From positions 232,385,303 through 232,449,302 of the forward strand of contig NC_081415.1 of the NCBI RefSeq assembly GCF_030272615.1: 64,000 nucleotides of DNA. The letters run 5' to 3'. This document shows positions 11,426-22,893 of this stretch, one piece after another. This stretch comes from Cryptomeria japonica. Lineage: Eukaryota; Streptophyta; Pinopsida; Cupressales; Cupressaceae. Both the position numbers and the translations under genes were made by a program. Under the pieces are notes generated by a model. The model was not told the origin of the DNA. It made no database searches and worked only from the letters and a program-made list of their open reading frames with translations. Position 1 is the stretch's first letter; each line of letters begins with the position of its first letter.

Positions 11426-13568
11426 TGTTGGACACAAGATACTACTGAGAGGGGGGTGAATCATTGGTTTCCAAATTTTACCCTTTTAGCACTAAGAATG
11501 ATTACTGGTTAACAATCTAAATCTATGTTAACCTACTAGTAGGATAAAGAGAGATTAAAAAATGCAATCACACACAAGGGAACATCACATAACACCAATA
11601 TATACTAGTAAAACCCAAGATGGGAAAAACCTTGATGAGAAATGTTGTTGGAGTCTACTACTCCAATCCAACCTCATAATGAAAATCTGATTACAATGTT
11701 TAGGGAACCAGCCCAATGAACACCAACCCCTGCACTGAGTAGCGACTTAGTGATCTACAATGAAAATTATCAAATAGAATAGTAGTAGTCTGGTTACAAG
11801 TGAGTCTTGCAACCACTGAAAATAATCTCTCTACCGATTTTCTCTTCTCTCTCGGTTACCCTCTACTTTGCTTTTTGCCAGTTTTCATTCCTATCCTATC
11901 TTCTTCTCACTTTATCTCTATTTTATTTCCTTCACTTGCTCCTACTTACAGATTGGTTCTAGCTCTTCTTTTCAGATCTGCTATCAGACCAAACTGTTGC
12001 TGCTAGTTCTTCTGCTTGTCAGTTTATCTCTTCTTGTCAGTTTATCTCTGCTCTGTTTTCTTCTTACTGGTTCTCTTCAAACACCCACTCTTCACCACTT
12101 CACTCTTAGTTGCCTCCCTGTTGGTTTTCACTACCGATTGACTTCAGTGATGCACTTTTGTTGTTTGTCGGTTGCTCTGGCCTTACTAGTTAATACTCTA
12201 CTAAACCCTTTCATCAGTTGCCTCACTCTCATAGGTTGAACTCTTCAACCCGATTCTCTCTATCACACACTTAGTCTCTTCTCTGATCAACCTTGAGCAC
12301 TTGACTAAATTATTCTCTTCACTTCTTCACTCTCTCCTGTAGTAGCAACAACATTCCTATCTTTGGCCTGCGTATATATACGTGAGTTTTCCTGCCAAAG
12401 CATCGATTCAAACTCCACGCCTTAGGGTTTCTTCATCGACCTCGAGGAAAACCAAATCCAATCAAATTTGATCTCCTTGATTGATGATCTGCAACTCATC
12501 AATCTGCACCTCCATTGTCATGCCTTCTAGAACATGCCTTCTATATTTAGTAATCTGCATTTAATTTGTTAGTTGATCTCTTGGTCGACCACCAAGAAAG
12601 GTTTGGCACTTTCATTCAGCTACTTCAATCTGCTAAATCAGTCTATCCTGGATTTTTGTTGTCCGTTTGACCTCAAGCCACAAACCTCTGCTACATAACC
12701 CATGAATCACATAGTCGACATAAATGTTGACCTACCACCATCTACCTCGCCAATAGACACTTGATCGACACACCTTGCTGACCTGTGCATGCATGCCACT
12801 TCACCTCCATAGGGCCCCTTTGTCGAAATCCACCTTTTCTAGGTTGGTTATGTCAGTCTGGATAGGATCATCGACGAACCACACAATTGGGTTCATCTAC
12901 TAGTTCATAGACCTTGCTGGTTATACCCTAACCGGTCTGCTTTCAACCTTGCACTCTACTTCTCTTTCGGTGAAACACACAACTAGTCAGCACACTTGCT
13001 AGCCTACCTTATGCACATCTTCAACAAATGAGAGCTTTTCACTTCTGCACATTGTTAGCTTACCGTTTTACATCTATATCGATAGTATCTTCTGCATGTA
13101 TACTGGTAAGATACCATGCACACCAGTGGCACCAAACTTCATCTACATTTTGACAACATCCTCTATCTACAACTGTTCAACCTTGCCTTCTTCATCAATA
13201 GACCAGTTCTGATATTAACATGTTTGTCAAAGTGACAACCATATCCTTCAATCTATGTCTTCTACTCTTCTCTCTTATCTTAGAGGACTATGATGCATTC
13301 CATGTATAATAGGAGATAAGGTCCACTTACAGGTGGGAGTGGATCCTTGTCATCTGCATCCTACAATGCACCAATGTGCCTTCCATGTTTGAGCAGTATA
13401 TCTTCAAACATGCACATATGATCTGGTTGAGGTACACTCACTGTCAGTCATCTCTTCAAATGGTGACTGCATCTTTATCCGGTGGGACTCATGTTGTTTC
13501 TTATCCACACAACATATCGGTGGCTTGCACATATTTCACCTTCAACATTGATGTGATCCTTAGTAACA
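11426..13568 (-). repeat. LTR of minus-strand copia element
   Basis: Starts TGTTGGACACAAG on the plus strand next to the primer site and carries the shared motif GAGAGGGGGGTGAATCA. A TATA box (CGTATATATACGC on the minus strand) lies near 12365-12380. The plus strand at 11800-12360 is strongly pyrimidine-rich, giving meaningless Leu/Ser-rich frames. The outer end is proposed at 13568 (TTAGTAACA) because a polypurine-like tract (minus GAAGAGGGGGAA) follows. That end is uncertain, since the adjoining plus-strand copia unit may begin in the same place. Confidence 0.45.
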
Positions 13569-13639
13569 TTCCCCCTCTTCATTACAATCAACAACCTGCA
13601 ACCTTACATTCTTGTAGAAGACATCATACCAGGTTGATC

Positions 13640-14310
13640 TCTAATACTTCTCTTTGGGAAAATAGGACAAAACCTCTTTCAAGAGTATACAAGACAAATC
13701 TAATGATGTTCTTGATCTTATTCATACTTATTTGTGTGGTCCTTCTAGAATAAAATTTTTTCAAGGTGATAGATATTTTATGCTAATCATTGATGATTGT
13801 TCTAGAATGATGTGGGTTACTTTTCTAAGGGAGAAATCAGAGGCTTTTGAAAAGTTTAAAATCTTTAAAGCTAAAGTTGAAACTAAGATAGGATTGAAGA
13901 GTAAGTGCTTAAGATTAGATCATGGTGGATAATTTACATCCGATGAGTTTAATAACTTTTGTGAGAAGCATGACATAAGGACACAATTTTTTGCTCCCCG
14001 AACAGCTCGGTAGAATGGAGTTGTGGAAAGAAAGAACAAAAATACCTTGGATGCTGCTAGAACCATGATGATGGAAGTTAATCTACCGCATATCTACTGG
14101 AGAGAAGCAATGAGCACAATAGTTTATACATTCAATAGAGTTCATATCAAAGGAGAAACTGGTAAGACACCTTATGAATTATGGTTTGGCATTACACCTA
14201 CAGTTAAGTACTTTAGAATCTTTGGTAGTAAATTTTATATCAGGAGAGATGATTTCATTGGAAAGTTTAATCCTAGATGTGATGAAGCAATATTTCTTGG
14301 TTATTCTAAT
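13640..14310 (+). pseudogene. Copia integrase, unit 1
   Basis: The frame starts with a damaged pre-integrase end (LGK, stop, DKTSFKS) then LDLIHTYLCGP. The catalytic triad is visible: first Asp in LIIDDCSRMMW, second in RLDHGG, Glu in NGVVERKN. The tail WREAMSTIVYTFNRVHIKGETGKTPYELW is the usual copia integrase C-terminal region. In-frame stops occur at about 13930 and 14011. The reading frame breaks at 14310 where the nested element entered, and resumes at 18576 with NESKAYRCYNKRL. Confidence 0.85.
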
Positions 14311-14779
14311 TGTGAGATTTTGCCAAGATCAAGAGGCAATGGAAAGCACAAATAAGAGAGAACAAAATAGATGATAGAAATAAACTGTATTCTATCAAGA
14401 TGAAAAATATGATCAACTGGATCATCAAGCATTCATTTACATACAATGAATATGAGCCTACTTATATAGGCAAGGCTATATGGATATGTGAGCACACAAA
14501 CATGACATGTGGCTCAATAAGAAACAAGGGTAGGTAGGAAATAGGTGTGGGTAGGTAGGATAAATAATATAATAGTCCACATGAGGTGGATCACCCACTA
14601 AATGTGGAGTGTAACAACAAGATCAACATCATAAAGGGTGGAATTTCTCCTACACACACTATCCCAATGTGGCACAAACACCCAAGTGTCTCATACCCAA
14701 ACTATCATGAAATGCATTTCTTAAGTAAACTTAAGTAAAGTGTAATAATATCCATGATGAATAATTATTTACACCAACA
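14311..14779 (-). repeat. 3' LTR of nested gag-protease element
   Basis: TGTGAGATTTTG to TTACACCAACA in plus orientation. Minus-strand TATA box CCTATATAAG at 14461-14470. Confidence 0.9.
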
Positions 14780-14790
14780 CCCCCCCTTAA
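14780..14790 (-). other. Polypurine tract of nested element
   Basis: Minus-strand TTAAGGGGGGG abutting the 3' LTR. Confidence 0.85.
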
Positions 14791-15226
14791 GTGCAACTTA
14801 GGGGAATGCACTTAAGTCTACAATGCAACGAAGCAATGCAAGAAGGGTCCCGACTACTAGGCCATGTTAGGTACCCATGTACAAATGCAAATGCATGCAA
14901 ACCAATGCAATGAAATCTCTCACAAAGTGGGGAAAGAGAGAAAATCCCAATGGGAAAAAACCCTCCCCCAAAAGAGAGATGAAAACATACAAGAGAACTC
15001 TCATAGAAGAATGCGAGGAACAAAACCCCATGTGAGGAAAAAGTCCCCCCCATATGAGAGAAGAAGAGAAGCTAGGAAGCCCCCCCTCAATGTGGAATCT
15101 TCACCAATGATAGAAGCTTGATGTATGAAGAAACTACTCCAGGAACGTCGAACAACATTCCTCCCCTTAAGAAGAAACAAAACCAAAGGTGTATCCATGA
15201 AGTCTCCCCAATCATGAAGGGAAGAT
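14791..15226 (-). other. 3' untranslated region of nested element
   Basis: Between the end of the gag-protease-tail frame and the polypurine tract. Several purine-rich tracts on the minus strand; no domain seen in any frame. Confidence 0.6.
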
Positions 15227-17278
15227 TTATAAAAGAGACTCGTGATGAAAGGAATCTCTGAAAAACTGCTCAAGTGTCCCCATATCGATGCTAAAAGATA
15301 CCCCCTCCAAAGGTGGTAAACTGTGCCACACTGCTGAAAAAGGCACTCCAAGATCTAGTGGATATGAATGTAGAACAATATCCAAAGACTCACATGTTTC
15401 CTCAAAACATAAAGAGACCTCCTCCAATTGTTGTACATAAGTATCCACAATCATATCAATGTCAAAAGAATGATCATGTAGAGAATGAACAAGAGGGTCA
15501 GAGTGTGCCCTTGCAGCAATCGAAGAAGGGTCGCCTTCATCAAAGAGAAGATGAATGTCATCAATGATGTCTCCCAAATCTGCAATGTAGGATTCCATAA
15601 ATGAACCTGCAATGTTTGTCAAGTAATCATCCCATGAATCTGAAGTTGGAAGACAATGAATATCCCGCTGCATTGAATCACATGAAGGCAACAATGTCAC
15701 ACTAACTGCATCATTAGGTGCAATAGGTGATGTGATATCAATATGAGGAGATGAAATACAAGGCTCAAGAATGGGGTCACATGTGAGAATCCCCATGTTC
15801 GAGTGCCCAAAGTTCTCCTCAAAATTTGAACCATCACAAGAAGTGTGATCATCATGTGTAGAATCATCAAATGTGAAATCATCATCATCAACAAAATCTG
15901 AAAAGGAGTATAACTGAGATGCATGATCAACCACCCCAGTCGCAATGATAGCTCTAGTCTCCAAGTCTCTAATGAAAACCGACTTAGGTGTGAGCTCCAC
16001 AACTCTCTTAGTTGTGCCATGTGTGATTTGATAGATAGAAACAAGATTTTTTGTCAAGTGGGGTACACACAACACATCATTGAAGGAGTTATCCCCAATG
16101 TCAATAGATCCTTTCCCAATCACATCTATGTATGTATGATTGCCCATCAAAATCTGTGGCATGGTGCAAGGCTCAAATGTAGAGAACATAGACTACAAAG
16201 ATGCCATATGATGAGAAGCCCCTGAATCTAGAAGCCATCTTTCTAAATCATGACTGATAGTAGCACATAGAGTTTTTCCTTTTCTTGTCCCAAAAGAGTG
16301 AGTCTTCCCACTTGTAGAAGCCATGAATGCTTGACCTTTTCCTTTTGAATGTGAGGAAGTGGAAGTTGATGAATCATCCTTCTTGTAGACATTAGGCAAA
16401 TCAATGTTATGCTTTTTGATGATATGTGTGAGCTCATCAATCTTCTTAGAATGGCAACGACGCTCCAGATGACCAACCTTTTTACAATAGGCACAAGTAG
16501 GTATCTCCGTCTTTGGTGAATTATCCCTCTTTGAAGAGGATGAATCTCCTTGTTGTGGAGAAGATGGTGCTTTGTCCTTAGGCTTTGATTGCCATTTCTT
16601 CTTGTTTGAGTTGTCCTTTCCTTGATTTCCTTTGTTCCCTTGATTTGCCACTAATGCTTGAGACTTAGAAGCCTTAAGAATGCCCATGCTTATCAACTTA
16701 GTTTGTTCCATCATCAAAATTTCATTGAAAGCATCAAATGTAGGCATTGTGTAGCTTGAACCCATTGTCATCCTATGGGTTTGGAAACTAGAAACAAATG
16801 TTGCATATTCTTATGGAAGCTTGCCTATCAATTTGAATATCAATTGAGTATCCTTCTTATCAATGCCACAATCTTTGAGTTGTGCCCTCAACTCATTTTC
16901 CTTAGTGACATAATCTTGTATAGTATCAAAGTTCTTGGGATCTAACATGGTGAGATCACAATCAATTTGATATCCCCTAATCTCATCAACTTGACCATAC
17001 AAGTCTTGAAACTTTTGCCAAGCATCCTTGATTAGAGTACACTTCTCAATATGAAAAATGAGATCCTTTGATACATACTTTCTTAAGGTACCAATTGCCA
17101 TGATATTTTTAGTGAGCCAATCCAAGTGACCAACTAGATCAACCTTAGGATCAACAGGAGCAACAATAGTTCCATCAATGTAATGAGTTAGTCCTTTTTC
17201 CATAAGTTTACTCCATGCATCAATTTTCCAAGTAGCATAATTATGAGGAGTTAAGAGAGGAAACTTAGAAGGACCCAT
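15227..17278 (-). pseudogene. Gag-protease with acidic C-terminal tail, nested element
   Basis: One continuous minus-strand frame of about 684 codons from ATG 17276-17278 (MGPSKFPLLTPHNYATWKID), broken only by two stops: TAA at 16811-16813 and TAG near 16193. Residues 1-200 are a UBN2-type capsid (HNYATWKIDAW, later AWQKFQDLYG and LPxEYATF). A CCHC zinc knuckle CAYCKKVGHLERRC lies near residue 260. The protease active site is WLLDSGASHHMA, continuing as VLCVPHLTKNLVSIYQI. Where copia elements go on to integrase, this frame continues instead into a ~250-residue Asp/Ser/His-rich tail (DDDDFTFDDSTHDDHTS) with no known motif. The longer upstream frame to 17359 begins with TTG and is unlikely to be the start. 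Confidence 0.85.
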
Positions 17279-18090
17279 AGCAGCAAAAAGGAAGGAACAC
17301 AAGAGCACAAAAGCATAAGATACACCCCCCCATATAAACTCAATCAAGAAACCCCCCAAAATGGTGATTTTGATACTTTATACTTAGTGCATATACAATG
17401 GGCCACTTGAAAAACAAGGCTAAGTGGACTTCTGATTTCAATTTATAACTTCTCAAAATGAGATCTAAGAGACTTCAACAAATACTGCTAGTGATCTAAA
17501 CCGAGATCCAAGCAAAATGCAAGTACCAAATATGCCAAAAATGGCCAAATACTGAAAGGACTATTTCTACTTAAAATCACTGCAAACAGATGGCAGATTA
17601 TGAAAGTAGATGAAAAAATATGCACTTTAAAAAAAAAATGGCACCTGAAAAGGAGTCCATATGAGCCCAAACAAAACCTCCAAAGTTGTAAAAATTAGGA
17701 TTTCCCAATTTCTAAAAAACTTGTATCTGAAAATTAGAAAAATCCTGCACCATTGCACAGATCATGAAATTCTAGCCCAAAACAAAAAAAATTGCTTGAA
17801 AAAAGGAGTTCGGATGAGTGAGATATCGCTATTTGAAAATCGCTTGCAAAATTATAATTTCTGGAAAATTTCCGTCGCGGCTTCAAACTTCAAATGCCTC
17901 TAGATTTGGCCTCTGAAGTCCGATTTGGATGAAACAAAAGGCAAAACTGACTTTATTGGACCTCCTCAATCCAATGGTAACCTCAGATTTGATCCATCAA
18001 GCTTCAATAAAAACCTGCAATAGAAAGATCCAAAATGCAAACCCCAAACAACATCAAATTTCTCTCAATTAGCAAACCAATAACACTCTA
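17279..18090 (-). other. 5' leader of nested element
   Basis: About 810 bp between primer site and gag ATG; no coding domain seen on either strand. Confidence 0.7.
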
Positions 18091-18105
18091 ATGGCTCTGA
18101 TACCA
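18091..18105 (-). other. Primer-binding site of nested element
   Basis: Minus-strand TGGTATCAGAGCCAT, exact plant tRNA-iMet primer site, directly abutting the LTR end CTCACA. Confidence 0.95.
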
Positions 18106-18575
18106 TGTGAGATTTTGGCAAGATCAAGAGGCAATGGAAAACACAAATAAGAGAGAACAAAATAGATGATAGAAATAAACTATGTTCTATCAAGATGAAA
18201 AATATGATCAACTGGATCATTAAGCATTCATTTACATCCAATGAATATGAGCCTGCTTATATAGGCAAGGCTATATGGATATGTGAGCACACAAACATGA
18301 CATGTGGCTCAATAAGAAACAATATTTAGGTAGGAAATAGGTGTGGGTAGGTAGGATAAATAATATAATAGTCCACATGAGGTGAATCACCCACTGAATG
18401 TGGAGTGTAACAACAAGATCAACACCATAAAGGTTGTAATTTCTCCTACACACACTATCCCAATGTGGCACAAACACCCAAGTGTCTCATACCTAAACTA
18501 TTATGAAATGCATTTCCTAAGTAAACTTAAGTAAAGTGTAATAATATCCATGATGAATAATTATTTACACCAACA
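18106..18575 (-). repeat. 5' LTR of nested gag-protease element
   Basis: 470 bp, ~96% identical to 14311-14779. Ends CACCAACA, followed by the CTAAT duplication. Confidence 0.9.
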
Positions 18576-18580
18576 CTAAT

Positions 18581-20470
18581 GAAAGTAAAGCATATAGATG
18601 TTATAACAAGAGATTACAGAGAATTGTGGAAAGCGATAATGTCAAGGTGGATGAGAAAACTAGAATTCAAATCACAATTTATGAGCAAGAACCAACAATG
18701 GAAATGATGATATCTGAACTGATAATATCTTTACCAGAACATAATGTCGAATGAGTTACTCTGATAGTATCATAAAATACAACAGTAACTGAAGATCGGG
18801 AAAGAGGAACAGAGAATCAGAAGACTCCTAGGTATGTAAGGTTGAATCATTCAGAAGATCAGATCATTGGGAATAAGAACAATGGAGTGATGAAAAGAAG
18901 AATATTGGCATCTAATGAGGTCTTTTTAATTTCTCAAATTGAACCGGTATCAGATACTGAAACATGTAAAGATGAATGTTGGATGAAAGCTATGGAAGAA
19001 GAATTAGATCAGATAGAAAAGAATAACACATGGATTTTAGTTCCCCGGCCTAAAAATAAGAATGTAATTGGAACTAAATTGGTTTTTAGGAATAAACTAA
19101 ATGAAGATGGACAAGTTGTGAGGAATAAAGCTAGATTGGTTTGTAAAGGATATTCCTAGAAGGAAGGAATTGATTATGGTGAAACATTTGTACCTGTAGC
19201 TAGGATTGAAGCTGTAAGATTATTTCTTTCCTATTCTACACATAAAAACTAAAAGGTTTATTAGATGGATGTCAAGTGTTCTTTTCTGAATGGGGATCTT
19301 TATGAGGAAGTTTACATTGAGCAACCTAATGGATTTTCACTTTCAGATGATAAAAACATGGTTTGTAGGTTAAAGAAAGCTTTATATGGATTGAAACAGG
19401 TACCTAGAGCTTGGTATGCAAGGTTGGACAATTATATTTTAAAGCTTGGTTTCACTAAAGGTAATGCTGACAGTAATCTATATTCTAAAGTCACTGATGA
19501 TGATATATTGATTATTGGGATCTTTGTTGATGACATCATTTTTGGAGGTGGAGATAAGTTGTGCATGGAATTTTCTAAAAACATGGAGAATAAATTTGAA
19601 ATGTCTATGATTGGGGAAATGAAATTTTTCTTAGGTTTGCAGATTACTCAGACTAATAAAGGTATTTTCATCTGTCAAACTAAGTATGCTAGGGAGATGT
19701 TGAAGAAATTTGGTATGGAGAATTCTAAACCGGTTAGTACTCCTACAAGTGAGAAATTGACAAAGAAAGATGAATCAGTTCTAGTAAATCCTACAAGATA
19801 CAAGTCTATGATTGGAGGTCTGCTATATTTGACTTAGAATAGACCGGACATAATGAATGCAGTTTGCATTGCATCAAGATATCAAAGTGATCCTAGAGGA
19901 TATCATTAGAGTGGTGAAAATGATTTTTAGATACTTACAAGGAACATCTGCATATGGTTTGTGGTACCCTAAAGATGATGACTTTACTTTATGTGCATAT
20001 ATAGATGCAGATTGGGTAGGTGATGTTGATGACTGGAAGAGTACTTCTGGTGGAGCTTTCTTTCTTGGAAAGAAACTTGTTTCATGGATCAGCAAGAAAC
20101 AATCATGTACTTTTTTGTCTACTGCCAAAGCTGAGTATGTTGTTGCTACTACGAACTGTACACAAGTTTTATGGATGAAGCAAATGTTAAAGGACATAAA
20201 AGGGCATTACAATGGACAGGTAGTTATTCACTGTGATAACTTTGCTTCTATAGACATATCAAAGAATCCGATATTCTAGTCTAAGACAAAGCACATATCT
20301 ATCAAGTATAACTTTTTGAAGGAGAAGGTGGAAGAAAATGAAGTTAGATTGGTTTATGTGAACACTAAAGAGAAGATTGTAGATATATTCACTAAACCTT
20401 CACCTAAAGAATCATTTGAGTACCTTATAGACAGATTAGGGGTTTCTGCCCCTCAGACAAAACTGATTGA
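18581..20470 (+). pseudogene. Copia RT-RNase H, unit 1
   Basis: Continues the integrase of 13640-14310. RT begins WMKAMEEELDQIEKNNTWIL, then GTKLVFRNKLNEDG and KARLVCKGYS. The palm motif is MDVKCSFLNGDLYEEVYIEQP, followed by ALYGLKQVPRAWY and the catalytic FVDDIIFGG. RNase H shows AYIDADW (Asp), STAKAEY (Glu) and HCDNFAS (Asp), ending HISIKYNFLKEKV...VDIFTKPSPKE. Stops occur in several places (for example 19157, 19249, 19837, near 19908, 20277), so the protein cannot be made whole. Unit 2 at 22.9-24.3 kb is a close relative missing the YVDD segment. Confidence 0.9.
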
Positions 20471-20829
20471 TGCTATTTGGAATCAATTTGTTATGCATTA
20501 TCAGAGATATTATTCATTTCGGATTGATGTGATGATATTACTCAGGGGGAGTAGTTAGTCTTGTGATTTAGTGGTTTATGATTTTGCTTTGATATTTATG
20601 TCAGATCTTTGACATTGATGTCAAAGGGGGATAGATATTTATGTGAAAAACTTAAGGGTTATATACATTAGGGGGAGAAATTTGTAGATAGTAACTGTGA
20701 TATCATCTATAGGGAGAGTGTGGATCAGAACTTCATTGCTATATTCTTGTTTGGGATATTTATTTGGCATTTATTGGCACTTGGATGTTTTTCACATCTA
20801 GTGTTGTCATCAATGCCAAAGGAAGAGAT
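20471..20829 (+). other. 3' untranslated region and polypurine tract, unit 1
   Basis: Contains a perfect inverted repeat at 20607-20626 (arms CTTTGACAT and ATGTCAAAG). The polypurine tract CCAAAGGAAGAGAT at about 20816-20829, with one AA interruption compared with unit 2, directly precedes the LTR. Confidence 0.75.
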
Positions 20830-22051
20830 TGTTGGCCATTTGGAGGAACTGATTATGTGTTGCATTGATGTTTTGTCATTGATGTCAACACTAGTTGTTC
20901 TGGCTATTTACCGGTATCCCATTGGTCCCGGTAGGATGTTTGGTTTCTGGTTGGTAAGATCATGATGATTCGGTATACTCTAGTATGCTTTGGCCTATGG
21001 GATTGGCTTAGATTTTCTACTTATGCTACTCAGATACATGTTTAGATAGTTGGTTTTGATTTGGTGATCAAATACTTTCTAATATGCTAGTAAGCCTAGT
21101 TTGTTGATCCGATGAGGGTTTCATCAATAGAAATTGATTCAAGATCTTTTGATATTATGCATAAGTGGTTTTGGTGTGGCTTCTAGTAGAGTTTTAGGAT
21201 GCTGATGGTTATCATGTTCATGTTCTAGTTGATTGGTGGTGTTGCATTTAGAACCGGACCTATTCTATTCTATATAGGTTTTGGACTGACTTAATGTAAC
21301 ATGTTGATTGGTCTTCTCGATGTATTTCCGGGATGACTTATGGGTTGGATATTATTTGTTTGGTCTTAGGCCAACATTTTTTATAATTATATAATATGTT
21401 TTATTGTTTGGTGGCCGACCAAATTGTTTAAGGTCAAGGGTTTGTATACATATGTGTAAGATCTCATTGTAGATCATGGAATGGATATGGTATGTAGGCA
21501 AATAATGTATTAACATTCATGCAGAGGATTTGGTCGATCATTGGTGATTGAGTTGGGTTTATGCAAGAGGATTAAATCCTTCAGTATTGAGCTTAACCGA
21601 AATTGTACTTAGGCATAGGAGATGTTATTATTGCAGTTCATTCTTCCTTACAGATTGTACTCTGGATTTTTATGTAGTTAGTGAGACTCCTTTTGTAATG
21701 AGCAATGTGCTCTAAGCTGTTGGCCTTCCTGCAAGTGCAGGCCCCTCAATTTGTAATCACATACTTATTGCAGAAGTATTATTTGATTGTAGGTAGGCTT
21801 CCCATCATGGTTTTTCCCTTTACCAGGTTTTCCATGTACAAATCTTGGTGTCATGTGGATGGTATTTATTATTTAATTGCTGGTTGTTCTTAACTGATAT
21901 ATCTACTATTTTGGTAATTGGTTTATGTATTTCAGTATTGATCTTATGTGCTCTAGTAACAATGTTTTAATTGCTTAAGGTCCTGGTAATCTGGTGACAA
22001 CTAATTCATCCCCCCTCTTAGTTGTCTTCTAGTTATTTGAACTGTCTAACA
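20830..22051 (+). repeat. Copia LTR between unit 1 and unit 2
   Basis: 1,222 bp, TGTTGGCC to CTGTCTAACA. It contains the reverse of the shared motif (ATTCATCCCCCCTCTTAG) near its end and the block GGTTTTTCCC...GGTTTTCCATGTACAAAT. It resembles 24659-25844 throughout but is clearly diverged, by eye around 85%. It is the 3' LTR of unit 1 and lies directly against the integrase fragment of unit 2. Confidence 0.85.
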
Positions 22052-22893
22052 TACAAGACAAATCTAATGATGTTCTTGATTGTATTCATACTAATTTGTG
22101 TGGCCCGACTAGACTCAAAAGTTTCCAAGGTGATAGATATTTTATGTTAATCATTGATGATTATTCTAGAATGATGTGGGCTACTTTTCTAAGGGAAAAA
22201 TCTGAGGCTTTTGAAAAGTTTAAAATCTTTAAATCTAAGGTTGAAACTAAGATGAGATTGAAGATCAAGTGCTTAAGGTCAGATCATGGTGAAGAATTCA
22301 CATCTGGTGAGTTTAATAACTTTTGTGAGAAGCATGGCATAAGGAGACAATTTTCTGCTCCCTAGACACCTCAACATAATGGAGTTGTGGAAAGAAAGAA
22401 CATAACTATCTTGGATGTTGTTAGAACCATGATGATGGAAGCTAATCTACCTCATATCTATTGGAGAGAAGCAATGAGTACAATAGTTTATACAATCAAC
22501 AAAGTTCATATCAAAGGAGAAACCGATAAGACACCTTATGAGTTATGGTTTGGCAATACACCTACAGTTAACTACTTCAGAATCTTTGGTAGTAAATGTT
22601 ATATCAAGAGAGATGATTTCATTGGAAAGTTTGATCCTATATGTGATGAAGGAATATTTCTTGGTTATTATAATGAAACAAAAGCATACAAATATTATAA
22701 CAAAAGATTGCATAGAATTGTGGAGAGCGCTAATGTCAAGGTGGATGAGGAAAATAGAAGTCAAATCAGAGTTTATGAGCAAGAACTGGTAGTGGAAATG
22801 ATCATAACTAAACCAGTAACACCTTTATCGGAACAAAATGTTGAACCAGTTACTCCGGTAGTATCAAAAAATTCAACAGTAACTGAAGAATAG
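22052..22893 (+). pseudogene. Copia integrase, unit 2
   Basis: Reads SNDVLDxIHTNLCGPTRLKS with the catalytic residues in place: LIIDDYSRMMW, RSDHGEEF, NGVVERKN. One in-frame TAG lies just after RRQFSAP near 22363, where QTPQHNG would be expected. The C-terminal part runs through WFGNTPTVNYFRIFGSKCY and KRLHRIVESANVKVDEE to a stop at 22893. Cleaner than the unit 1 copy. Confidence 0.85.

Larger units (their letters stand above)
14311..18575 (-). mobile_element. Complete gag-protease-only copia element (nested)
   Basis: 4,265 bp with 469- and 470-bp LTRs, TG...CA ends and the 5-bp target duplication CTAAT (14306-14310 and 18576-18580). By hand count the LTRs differ at about 17 positions, roughly 96% identity, so this is a relatively young insertion. 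On the minus strand the order is LTR, perfect iMet primer site, a single gag-protease frame with an extra acidic tail, polypurine tract, LTR. Integrase, RT and RNase H are absent. Confidence 0.9.
13570..22051 (+). mobile_element. Plus-strand Ty1/copia unit 1, 5'-truncated, with nested element
   Basis: Integrase (13640-14310), RT and RNase H (18581-20470), polypurine tract and 3' LTR (20830-22051) in copia order. Gag, protease and 5' LTR are missing. A separate 4.3-kb element is inserted at 14311-18575 within the integrase C-terminal region. The 5' boundary is somewhere in 13570-13640. Confidence 0.75.

Noticed and set aside
11800-12239. Plus-strand frames with Leu/Ser/Phe runs resembling membrane segments
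   Set aside because: They lie in a pyrimidine-rich stretch of an LTR and the hydrophobicity comes from CTT/TCT codons by composition.
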